Assembly (NCBI RefSeq): GCF_963678635.1
Contig: NC_087070.1
Location: 19,873,318 to 19,937,317, forward strand
Length of the DNA stretch: 64,000 nucleotides
Direction: 5' to 3'
Source of the DNA: Symsagittifera roscoffensis
Lineage: Eukaryota; Xenacoelomorpha; Acoela; Convolutidae
In this document: one piece after another, positions 46,801-58,800 of the stretch
Layout of the letters: each line of letters opens with the position of its first letter
Position numbering within the stretch: the first letter of the stretch is position 1
Translations under genes and position numbers: made by a program
Notes under the pieces: model-generated
The model's database searches: none
What the model was told of the DNA's origin: nothing
The model's input: only the letters and a program-made list of their open reading frames with translations

Positions 46801-49800
46801 ATAGATGACGACCATCGAGTGATCACGGCGATGTCCAACGACTTGTGGTTCCGAGCAATGGAAGTGGCGAGTGAAGACACGAGAAGAAAGAATTCACTGG
46901 AGACGAGAGCTCATCTGGAAGCGATGGTGCTGAGAACCAAGCCGGAAGCAAACCAGTGGCTACACCTGAATCCTAGAGTAGCGGCATTGGGTGCAGATGC
47001 TTTTCAGCAAGGCCCAGTAATGATCACTAAGATACACTCCTACTTGTTGAAGGAGGTGAACCTGGCGGAAAATGCCGGAGAAAAGACAGCTGAGTTCGTG
47101 AACAGAATGTGTCAGATTACTCTGGAAACCTTCTGGATCCAGGAAGTGAAGGGACAGGAGGGATTTGAAAGGACAGACAGCATGCTAGAAGGGTTGGGAG
47201 CCGGATGGACCGCGTCCTTCTTGGCAAAAGTTTACCCGAAAGTCTCGCACTATTTGATAAAGGAATTCCTCCAAGCAGTAGTGAAAGTATCGATAGTGGA
47301 ATTAATAGCCTTGTTCGTGACGTTCGGAGCGGAGAGTTTCGTAAAAGGACCGGCGATACTGCTTACGGATGGAATACAGAACCTGCGACTAGATGGACTT
47401 CTGACATTGATCGCAATAACCCACGGAAACTTGGCTTACTCCATGGTAGTAGAATAATCAACTGGCACGTTGTCCAGAGCAGATGAAAGAGAGAGTGAGG
47501 AATCTGGATATGAAGAAATCCACAGACTCGTGGAACAAAATAAGAGACCTGAGACACACTCTTATCCAGTATCTCTTGCAGCAAAATCGCTTTGGAACCG
47601 GAGAAGACGAGACAATTGAAAGAGAGGAAGATGTTAGACGACATGTTGGAGGCATGCCGCTATTAACAGATTTGAGCTTAGCTATGAGAATCGATCCCTT
47701 GGCGCTGATCAGAGGAGTCACGGAGTTCGTGACAGTGATCTATGGACCCGCAGTCACCTTTGCGTTCCCTGACGTTAAAGTGGAAGCATATAGGAGGTCG
47801 GTGCTGCACCTGAACCTCATATCGGCAGTGGACGGTAGTACACTGAACTGGTGCGAGCAGCACGCATTGCGAGAGCTCATGAGTGAAGATCTGTTATTTG
47901 CGAAGATATCGGAGCCAGAGATGACAGTCATCAATTTTGACGATCACTTCTGTGACCGCATGGGAGAGGTAGAAAGAGGGCACATCGAGGTGTTTCCAAA
48001 GCTTTGGAATCTGAGGCCCTATGACAAAACGAATGGTGAAATGATCAGAGTGCCTCGTCTCACAGCAGCCTATCACAAAGTGAGAGAAGAGACGAAGGAC
48101 TGGGGCGATTACAAGAAGCTACCGGAGGCGATCCCTGAATTCCCTCTGATAAGAAGGATGCTGCTCGGAGCAGTCTCCGTAGTACAAACTCCTAGATTGA
48201 GAGCATTCGAAACCAATGAAAGGAGAGCAGGGAATTTCTCGGTGACGATGGATCCATGCTTCGTAGGGAGAAATGCCGCCGTGTTACAGTACACACGATT
48301 CGCATACACGGATCAAGCGACGAGAAGGAGAATAAGCAACGCCGCTACTCCCAAGCCTGGAAGATTTGATGAGGAATGGAGGGAACTAGGCTTAGCTCCG
48401 ATGAGAATGAGAGGCAGGACAAAATTGCCTGAAGCCTCATTGATCCTGACCAGTGTGAGGAAGGAGATGAAAGTTGGAGGAGTATTGCAGACGAGAACTT
48501 TCCTAGCACCCTTCGGCTGTGAAGAAATCAAAGTGGTCCATGGAGAAGAGGAAGATAAATCAGCCGGTACATTGCTCATACCGAGATTCCAGGAAGAAGC
48601 TGACAATGACGAACAAGGACCATCGAGCTCGAACAAGGACAAGTCAGAAGGAGATGACGGACAGGGTGGAAGCCGTCAGACGGAAGAACCCATGCAACAA
48701 GATCAAGCTGGTGGGGAAGATGACAGGGCATCGACAGGAGGAACATCCAGCCTGGATTTCAATATCTTCAGTGATCTTGAGAATAATGCAGACACGTTGG
48801 AAACGACTGAGCCAGCGGATGAAGGCATCTCGACACTGGAACCTCCGTCAGCCTTTGAGGAAATGAAACGGAATTTGCCGGAGAGCAGCTCTCCTGGCAA
48901 TTCAAGAAATAACGACCAGAGAATCCTTATGGAATCACCTCGAAGGAGAAGAATAGAGGCCTCAGCCAGAGTACCTTTCTTGGGAACGCTGCCCGAAGAA
49001 GAATGGGAAGTACATCACCGAGACCACGAGACTAGGACGGGATGTAAGCTGGACAGAGTGGCGTTCATGGAAGAAGTCTGGACTGTGATTCAGAGCTATG
49101 GGACCCAGTCCATTCTCAAAACAGGTCTCAATCAACCCTTGATGAGAGAAGTACTTGACAAACTTGATGAGTGTGAAGGGAGACTGAGTGAGTTATTGAT
49201 CGACTCAGCCACTGATGAGAGTGAAGCGAATTCTCCCATCAAGATGACACCGCAGGACAATGAAGGAGAGGTGGTGTACCTGTCAAGGACCAGGAGAGGA
49301 ACGATGCGATCGAAAATGGTGATTGATAAAATCAATGCGATGAAAATGAAGTTAGGCAGCAGAGTGATGCCGAGGAGAATTGGAAAGACGAAAGTGGATT
49401 CAGAAATATCGATGAAAGCTGGTAACTCAGCGAAAAGGAAGCGAGTCGAAGAAGTCATGGATTTGGGGCAGGGTGATTATCAATTGTCCGGCACAGATAG
49501 AATATTAACTGATATAGCGATGGTGCCACCCATTCTCATGGCAGGGATAAAGTCAACCGGTTATAAATCCAAAAGGAGTGACCGCACTCTGACTGGAGCA
49601 ACTTTAGAAATGGAAATACTCAGTCAATGTGGAGAGAGTAAAATGAGGGACTTCAAACCATCTCCCATGAATCATGGAAAAGGAAGTGTTGCAGGACAAC
49701 TGACACCAGTGGAATACAACCGACTAACAGTGTCGGAGACAGTGTCGATAGATGAACCCACCGGTGGATACATGGAGATGTTGGAATACCGAAACTCGGC

Positions 49801-52800
49801 TAGAGGGTATGTAATGGCCCTGGAAGACGAAAAAGCCATGGAGGGTTATCTGGAAATGATGTTGCAAGGCACCACCCTCAAGCAGAAGGCGTATGGAACT
49901 TTGGCGTCGTCTGACGTAGAGGCGGAGACGATCGAGCAGTTAGTGAGCCTTCCATGGAAAGCAGTAGTATTGAGGTATTTCGAAGAAGAAATGAGGACTA
50001 CGCCAAGAATACATGCTCTCGTGGCAGTACCTTACGTAAGGACAGAATTACAACTCAGGCTCGCCTGGTGCATGATGGGACTGACTCGCGAAGAATATGA
50101 TTCAGAAGAAAGGAAGAGATCAAAGGAGGAAAAAGTTTTCCTTATGACGAATCTGAGGGATCTGATAGTCCAGGAGGGAGCAGCAGTAGCGTGTGCAAAG
50201 CGGAGAGACGCTCTCTGTTTCATTCGATTCCTGATAGAGCAGATTTCAGTACCTGCATTAAGCACTTGTGTTAAAATGTTGAAGGAAGGCGATGAGCGAA
50301 CGAAAGCCACGTTCTTACTAGCAATGCTGGATATGCAGCAAAGTAAACCGATGAGGGTGAACATGAAAGAACCTGAAGAATTGGAACCCATGAAAAAGAT
50401 AGACGAGATCAGGAGATTCTCAAACAAGGAGTTGAGGCTCACTAAAGAATCTATGGGAGCATTGCCGAAATCCAGTGAATACTGTGGACCGATCAAGAAG
50501 AAGTCATATAGCTATGTGTCCGGGATTATAGGGATAGCATACAATCCTTTCCTGAGTGAAGACATACGCGATTGCTTCTTTGATTATGAGCAGGCGGTGT
50601 TACTAAGATTCTGGACGTCCAGAATTGTGACGAATAAGAGCGTTAACAATCCACAGGCCAAATTGGGATTGGTCTTGGAAGAAGAGGTGACTGCACCTTC
50701 AGTACCAAAATCCGACAAGAGAGTGGAATTTGGGTTGGGATTCTCAGATGAATTACTGAGAACGAGCTTGATGGCAGTGTGGGAATTGATGAAGCCATCA
50801 TGGTGTCCTAGTCCCAACGCTGACTCAATATTACGGGCGACACAAGACATACAGAGGGAACTGAATGCGGACTGTAACCTGCGTGACCTCAACATCATAT
50901 ATAATGTGATGATAACAGCCTCTAAGAGCAACGGAGAAGATAAAGTGGAGTTGCCTGGCTGGGGACCAGAAGACTGGGTCAAACCTGGTAGCTGTCTGGC
51001 GGAAGTCTGTGGACTAGAGGGTCACGTTTGTGGAAGTCTAGACTGTGTGAAAACCCTGGAGAAACAACACAAGCAGTTGACAGTATTGTTTGGAAATGTA
51101 GTGATGAAAGCAAGAACGGAAACGGAACTGATAGCAGATTGCCATGGAGGAACCGATGTGAATCTAGTGACAGCACTAGGATTCTACAGCATGTATGGTT
51201 CTTTAGAGTCACTATTGAATCTAGAACAGAAACATGAGATGGTCACAGCCATCAGCGTAGAAGTATTCCCAGGAGTTCTGCAGACTGAGCAGAAGTATAT
51301 AGGAAAATGGAGGGAAGCAATCGAAACAGAGATGAACATCAGACACAGCGAAACTTATTGTAGACCATCAGGAGCACGATATTTGGTGGGTTCAACGTTG
51401 GCTCCAATGTGCAAGAGCAGATACCCTGTACATTTCGTGGCTGTGGACGTGAAGAGTACAAGAACGATCGTGGATCAAGCTTTCTCAGTGCCAAAGTGCG
51501 TGAGATTGGCGAGAATGTCTGAAAAGTCTTACGAGTTACTATGTAAGATGTTCTCAGCAGTTCCAGAGAGAACCAAAGAGGAGTTGGAGTCAATACTAGG
51601 AAAGAAGTTCATGGGATATGTGAGCGGGAACTTCAGTGACTTTGAAAAACAGAAACAGAGAGGATCAACTGTCACAGATTACAATGCAGTAGACGAGAAT
51701 GATGAAATCCACCGAGTGATGATGGAAGTGGAACCATTGCTGGAAGCTTCAGGAAAACGCAATTGGAGGAGCATCATGTTGACACATGACGAGTTTCCTT
51801 GCCACTGCTTGCTGCAGACCTGGTGGTATCCCAAGCGTAGTAATCTGGTGTTGATCTGGGACTCTGGAGAGCTGCTCTCCATGGGTTTACCAGATTCATC
51901 ACAGCCCATAACAATAGTGATAGTGGGAGTTATGATGGCGATACGATGGCTGGAAGCTCATGTGAGAGAAAATAATAGACAGGAGGCACCGACGAGAGAA
52001 CAATTGCAGAAATTAGATTGTCTAAAAGATTTAGATCTTTTTGAGACAATGTGCAAAGTTCTAAACATTCCGATGGAAGTGAAGAAGATATGGGCAAGAA
52101 AACGATTGATGCCATGGTTCAGAGCTAACATGACTGCATGGTTGTACGAGTATGCGAAAAAGCACATGTCGAAGCATGGCAGAGTATACAGTGAATATCA
52201 GCTGGACATTGGGGCAGGAGCTTTCAAGCGAGCTTTCGTGACCCATCGGAATGCAGTGACCACCGCTGTGAAAAGAATTTCCAGGACGAGCGAGCGTAGT
52301 GGAAATGAGAAGGCAGAGATGCTGAAAGAAGATTTGGAGAGAAACGTGACGTTGTGTCTCCACAACAGCTTCTGTAGAAACAGAGAATCAAACGTGGATC
52401 CCCTACCTTGCTGTAAACAGAGGGTGGAAGAGCAGAAGTGTTGGAGGACGGCTTCCAACAGCGTCAGGATAGTCAATGACGTGCTACAAGACAAGGAAAC
52501 CGAAAGTGCGGAGTCAGTGTCACAGGAGGAGGAAATGGAGCATTGACGAATGGTCGAGAAAACAAGAGGCGGCAAGAAAGGAAATTAGAAGAATTTAGAA
52601 GTTTTAGAACTTCTAAACGACGAAAAAAGAAGAGAACAAAGGAATGATGAAGAAAAGTCAAAACTCAGAATTGTTTTATGTGTGTGAAAAACTCAAGTGA
52701 GAAACCAAGCAACCAAGTTGTAATTGAAAACTGAAACATTTTTGTTGAGTTTTGAAATTGTTGCATTTATAAATTTGCATTTTGGTTTTAGTTGAAGTGG

Positions 52801-55800
52801 CTTTAGAGACACTCACTTATTATTTATTTAGAAAGGCTTAAGAGGAGAGTATTTTTAAATATTTCAGCCTGCATGATTGTTTTTAATCACTTGGGAAGAC
52901 TGATCACTTTGTGGTGACATGAAAGACTTGAGTAATCTCTTGAAGAGGGAGGTTGTTACATTGTTCTTTCTAACCACAAAGTTTCTTGGTTTTAATATTC
53001 AGGACAATAAACAAGCAAGATTTCCGAAGGGAAGGAGCATAGTAGGATAATTTTAGCTTGTTGGTTGGCAGGACTGTCCTGCAAGCCAACACCTTTTAAA
53101 TCTAGGAGAAAAAGCTTTAATCGGGACATTGACACTGGAAGTCAGAAAATATGTTTTATCTTAAGTCATATCCTCAGAGTGCAGATTAATGAGAGAATTT
53201 GAAGGCTATAGTGATGTAGTATGATGCCATTTATATTCTGCAGTGAGTCGATGTGACGTAGATAAAGGTAATTTCGTGCATTTTGTAAATTCTGTTCGAT
53301 GACACTGTAACCATTTTACGAACATAGTGCGATTCAATGAGGACATTGACCGGACTGTCCGGGGAGTATGTGACATTCGACCAGAATTGCCAAAATGCAA
53401 TTTATGCAGACTTCGAATTTTTAGCAGTAGGCCTTCCGAGTTGATGATTTCGAAGGATTAACGACGTTATTCGGATGATTGGCAGAACGGTGAAGGTCAG
53501 GATATTCCCGTATTTTAAAATTTTAAATTTTCGAAGTGATGACGTAATATTTCTGAGAAACGTCAGAAGCGGCCATTTTAGAAAAAGAACTAAGAAAAAC
53601 AGAACAACTTTATCTGTGATTGTGAACAGAACGAAAATCGAGATTAAAGAAAAACGACAACGAACTACAATAGCAGAGAACGTTCCAAGCTGCAACTATT
53701 GTGCTGCTACAATAGTTGCGGGGCCGTTGCCGACAACGGTGAAGGGTGAGAACCAGCCTTCCGGATTGGTGTGAAGTTGAAGTTAAGGAGCTTGATTCAC
53801 TGGATTCAAGAATCCGGAAGGGTTTCGGGACTGGAACTTTTAGCCTTTTATATAAACTTTTAGCTTCTTGTCATGTCCTGAATTGAATTTAATTAACAAC
53901 TGGATTCATTTTGATAAGGATGAGAAGCTAGGAGGGGGGGAAAGGGTTGATCCATCTTCGATGGAGATGATGGTTTTTATCTACTGAATAAAAACAATAG
54001 TAATATAATAAGTAGTAGCCCTGTTTTTAGGAGTGACCTCGTGGTCTGGGGATACTGAGACCCAGCCATGAGCTCACTAATTTTGCATGTAATTCAGTTA
54101 ATTTGAGCGTTCTGGTCGAAGCCGGAGAACAGTAACGTTTTTGTCGACCTGATGTAAGAAAGACCACCGAAAAGTACTGGCTTGGTAGAGACGGTGAAAA
54201 ACATGCAGAGCTCTGTTTAGACGCTAGCCAGTCGTCTTAAGACTTAGTTTTGTTATCCGTCGATATGTATCTTCCGGGCGAATGTTACAGAAGGTACTTT
54301 ACTACAGGTGTTTGCACTCACAGAAAGCAATTTTATATTGTGAAGGCATCTTTTTAAGTGTCAATTAACCTAGTGAAGACACTTAAGTAGGTCGTTCTTC
54401 AGAAGAAAAATCTTAAAAATTGCTCAAGATCGATTTTTCGCGTTTTGACTCTTGGTTTGTTTCTAATTTCACGTCATTTTTTTGCTGAAAGGAAGGTCAA
54501 CTACACTATTGGAAAGCAAAAGTGTAAAGGTTTCGAAAAACGTGATCGACTTTTAGTTTTGAAAGTGGAATTTAATTTTCAGATTTCCCAGCGGAATAAA
54601 AAATTTACTTATTTGGTCCAGTTTTCAAATTGGGTTAATTTTATCAAAAAGTTTCAATCATAAATTGTTCTAGAAATAATTTTTTTGATATTCGAAAGTT
54701 GTGATTTTTTCAAAAAACAAGTCTGTTTTTTCCTTGCGTTCATTACTTTTTTCTAACTGACTTTTGGCTATGTTTTAAGAGAAAGGCAAACTTTACTATC
54801 AAACAACAGAAGTGTAAAGGTCACGAAAAACGTGATTAATTTCAGTTTCAAATTCTAGTTTTTAATTTTCTGATTCACTGCAGAATCGAAAAGTTACCAC
54901 TTGATCCAATTTTCTCTAAATGGGATAACTTGAGAAAAAAGTGCCGGTCATGAACAATTCTTGAAATTCAAAGAGGTTCAACGTGATTTATTTTTCTGTT
55001 TTTACTTGATTCTGTGTTTAATTTTCCAAATTTTTTTGTTGTTTTTTTTGCTTGCAATCAGCAAGGTTATTGCAATCGGGTACTAATTTTTTTCCCCGTA
55101 AATATTTTTGTTCCCAGAATGGGCAAAGTTAGAAATAGTAATTTTGAGATACTACGAATTCAAAGTAAGTTCAATACGAATTCAAATTTCTTTGAGTCTC
55201 CACGCTTTGCCTGGAGGTACCGTACCGACTACGCGTGAATCAGTTCTTACTTAAGTTTATTGGTGTGTCTTAGGATCGATTTTTAGGATGTGTCTTAGGA
55301 TCGTTTCCAATTAATTGGTGTATCTTTATTGGTGTGTCTTAGGATCGATTCAATTTAATGTATAGCGTATTGTTTTAATTTGTCGAATTTTTTTCGAAAA
55401 GAAAACTTCATGAAATTTGCAATATTTTTTTTGCAATGTTGACTTGGTTGTTTTGTTCACGGAGATATGTGGCGGTTGTCGCATGAGATTCAGTAGTGGG
55501 TTCTTTCTGGCTGAGATTTTCGACTAAAATAAAGAATTTTCTAGTTTTTACGGGCTTTTCGGTATTTTTATTGTTATCTTTCTTGGTATTTTTTGGGATT
55601 TTTTATAAGTTCTATAAGTTAACAGATTTTCTGCAAGTTCTGTACTTTGAATATTTTTCAAAACTTAAGCTTTCATTTTTTTTTTCATTTTGATTTCTTA
55701 TGATTTTTAGCTAATTGTTCCTGTAACTCATGCATGTTGTTTGGGTTCAAGTTTTTAAGCAAAGTTTTGTCTACATCAACATTTTTTATTTATTAGTTAT

Positions 55801-58800
55801 GAGAAAGAAATGAATGGAGTTTGTGTAACCCGAATCCTTTTCGACATGTTTTTTTTTTCGTTTGTATTGTATCGCAAGTGGTGCGAAACTCCGCTTCTCC
55901 TCTGTGTGAAAGTATACTTTTTGCAGCTCTCAACCTTTTTGTGGGGTGCTTACAGGGAACACAGAGGTCGCAGATATAGACCTGCATAGTTGGCCTCTAT
56001 TTGAACTTTCAAAAAATTGTAGTTTCCGAGGCATGACAGTTTTTGTTGTTCAAAAAGTTCCGGTATTCTCAAGAAATTTTTTCTAAGATTGATACAAAAT
56101 CTGATTGATGTTAGAACTTTAGATTTTTTAAAATATGAAAAGTGCAGTTATATGCTGTCGGTCTTTTTAGGGTCCTATTTCTCAAATGAAAATGAAATTA
56201 TCTGTATTTCAGAAGTTATTACACTTGCGAAGCAAAGGTTATTAATAAAAACTTTCTTTTTTTTCAACCTAAGTCGCAAATAAATGTACTGCTATTAGTG
56301 CCACTTTTGAATTGGCAGACTGCGGTAGCAGTATAATATGATATGTGCTTTGACATTTGATAAGTAAAAAGTTAACACAGCTGATGCATTTTAATTCATC
56401 AAATGAACCGAAAAAGTTATGACTATGTCAGTACAAAGATAAAAATCAGTAGAATGATAAAAAGCTCGATTTCAGAATTTTTCCAACTTATTGTATCTCG
56501 CAATTTTTTTGAAATGCATAATTTATACATATTTTGGTTATATGCTTTCCAATTTATTACATGCAAAATTGTCTTTTTGTATCTGGTGCTACTTTTGCTG
56601 CATCGAATTGGCAATTTTTTTTTAGCATATGTAGCTGGGTTATTGGTGGCTATTTTTTTGGGAATTTTAACCGTCCGTGGCTGAGTGATTTTTGCGTGAG
56701 ATTCAAATTTGCTAGTTGTCAGATTGGAATCGGATACGTAGCCGAGTTTTTGCTAATTATATTTTTTCTTTTTTCACTTGATAGAGCTGCTTTTTGGTCG
56801 TGTTCTTGCAAGTGTTTGCGAAGAGCAGCTTAGCTTCGCCTCTGTGTAAAAATATGACATTTTAGTTTTAAAAAAATTACTTAAACTTTGACTTTGTAAA
56901 TTGTTCTTTTTACAAAACCCTGTTAGATGACCCCAGTAAGTTCATAAAAAGTGACAATTCATGAAACTCAAAGAGCCTTCTTATGTGATATATTTTTCTT
57001 CGAAACTGGAAAGTTATATTTTTCATATTTTAATCAGTTTTATTTTGTACTTGTTCTGTTACGCTTTTCCGACCGTCTGTTGTAAATGTTTCTTCTTCTT
57101 TTCTATACACTATAACAATGGAACAGCGATTTGACTGCGTTTTTCTGCTACTTTTTAATCCTTTTATGATTTTAATGATTTTTAGGTGCTGCTTTCGTGC
57201 TCGGTGCAGATGTGCTGGTAGAGAAAATAGGGATGAACTCACAGAGCCTGTACGAGACCATTTTCCAGGCAGAGACAGGTGCCATATCAGTGGAACAAGA
57301 ACTGAATAATCCGGCCACTAGTTCGGATGCAACATTAGAACTAGCTGATAAAGCTCTTGCCGATGAACATGTCACACGTAATCTTCTTTTCATTTTTTAT
57401 ATGCAGCTAAAAATTTTGAAGCTAGTAGAAGAAGAAGAGTGTATTCCTCTAAACTTGCAAAACAAAAGCAAATCAATTATGCCTCAATATAATTCTATAT
57501 AAATATACGCTTTTTACACTTTGCGAGCGTGGTGTATCATTATGACTATTTCTTCAACCTAACTTGGTTCATTTGGTGGCACTTTTGCTACAATCACGAT
57601 CTGTAGCATTAGAAATTTCATAGCATCTGATAATCGTCTGTGGATGAGAGGGAAGGACGTGATACTCCAAATCTCGAGGTTGCATGTTCGAATCCGACGC
57701 ATAACAAATGTTTTTACTAATTCGAGGCTTATTTCACTTTATAGAGCTTCTATTTTGCCGTTTTATCGTAAGTGTTTGCGAAGCACAGCTTCGCCTTTTA
57801 GTAAAAAATATATTCATCAATTATATCATCGAATTTATTGAATAGTTAGAGAGGATACAGGAAGGATAGTGAGAATAATCACAAGGAGCCCTGAGAGAAC
57901 TGGATACGTTCTTCAGTTAACTGTATTTCGATTTAGTTTCCATAATATTATACAAAATAGCTAAATCAAGTTCTGGAAATCTGAACAAGATGCATGCCAA
58001 GGAACTCTCCCTAAAATGTTACTATCTCTGAGTCCTTTAAAAATAGAACGTTTCTTATATCATATTTTCATTCTGTATGCAGCAACAATTTTTGGGCCTT
58101 GTACCATGTACCATGGTATGTTATGCCGAAAATAATTTTATTTAAAAAATAAAACAAGTTTCAAAGGAAGTATTTTCAAAGATAAGAAAAATTTTATAAT
58201 TCAGAGCAGTTAGTTTTCGCAAGACACTCGCAGTCCTTTTAGTAGCCCAATTTCATTGAATTACGAGTAAAATCAAACAATTTTTTCTCTTTCACTCAAG
58301 ATCAATTGAAAGTTTTGAAAAATCTTTTGGAAATGTTTCATGAAAACGGATTCTAATAACTGTCAATGAACGAAGTGAGGACACTTATTTAGATCGCATG
58401 TTTTTTTCTCGTTTTGTTACCGGAAAGTCTTTACCCAAAGAAAGCTTGTGTTATAGTTTGAACTCCCTTTTTTTCTAACCTAAGTCGCAAATAATGTGTA
58501 CATTTTAAAAGTGTTCGTTTTGATTAATATTAACACTGACTATTATATTACAAATTGCACTTAAGCTTCAAGTTATCATGGATCTGTAGCAAAGAGTTAG
58601 GGAAGGAGACCCGCAACAAAATAAGAGAGTTCGAATCTTTCGTATACTAGCTAAAATGCGTCCGCTCTATAAATTGAGGCATGTTAGTTGGTAAATTTTT
58701 TTCAAATTGACTGGTACTGATAATGCGGCATTATTGGCTTGCGTCACTTAGCAATTATTTAGACTCATTATTGGCGTGCGTCTTTGAAGAAATTTTTCTA

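Larger units (their letters stand above)
32614..54289 (+). mobile_element. Giant Ty3/gypsy-like LTR retrotransposon, 21.7 kb
   Basis: Bounded by two 921-bp direct LTRs beginning TGTGACATTC and ending GAATGTTACA (9/10 matching inverted ends). Flanks repeat GAA; if the terminal CA is counted with the flank, this is a 5-bp CAGAA target duplication. The pre-insertion site is preserved at 59587-59600. Internal order: 3-kb leader, Gag-like/RT thumb/RNase H ORF, integrase plus macro-like ORF, then three further ORFs. The RNase H-integrase order and GPF-containing integrase tail place it with Ty3/gypsy. Protease and the RT fingers/palm are absent, so movement would need help in trans. Its coding strand is rich in A and G, unlike the T-rich host introns. 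Confidence 0.95.
28867..55838 (+). repeat. Tandem duplication, copy 1 (contains the LTR element)
   Basis: Without the inserted element this copy is about 5.29 kb and matches 55839-61142 apart from roughly 15-20 single-base or small indel differences that I noted, including an ~12-bp indel near 29312. The left breakpoint is at CTTTTCGACATG. The junction with copy 2 shares CTT with both outer flanks. Confidence 0.92.

Noticed and set aside
43590-52546. Envelope gene, making the element an endogenous retrovirus-like agent
   Set aside because: None of ORF2-4 shows a signal peptide, a cleavage site with a fusion peptide, or a single C-terminal anchor.
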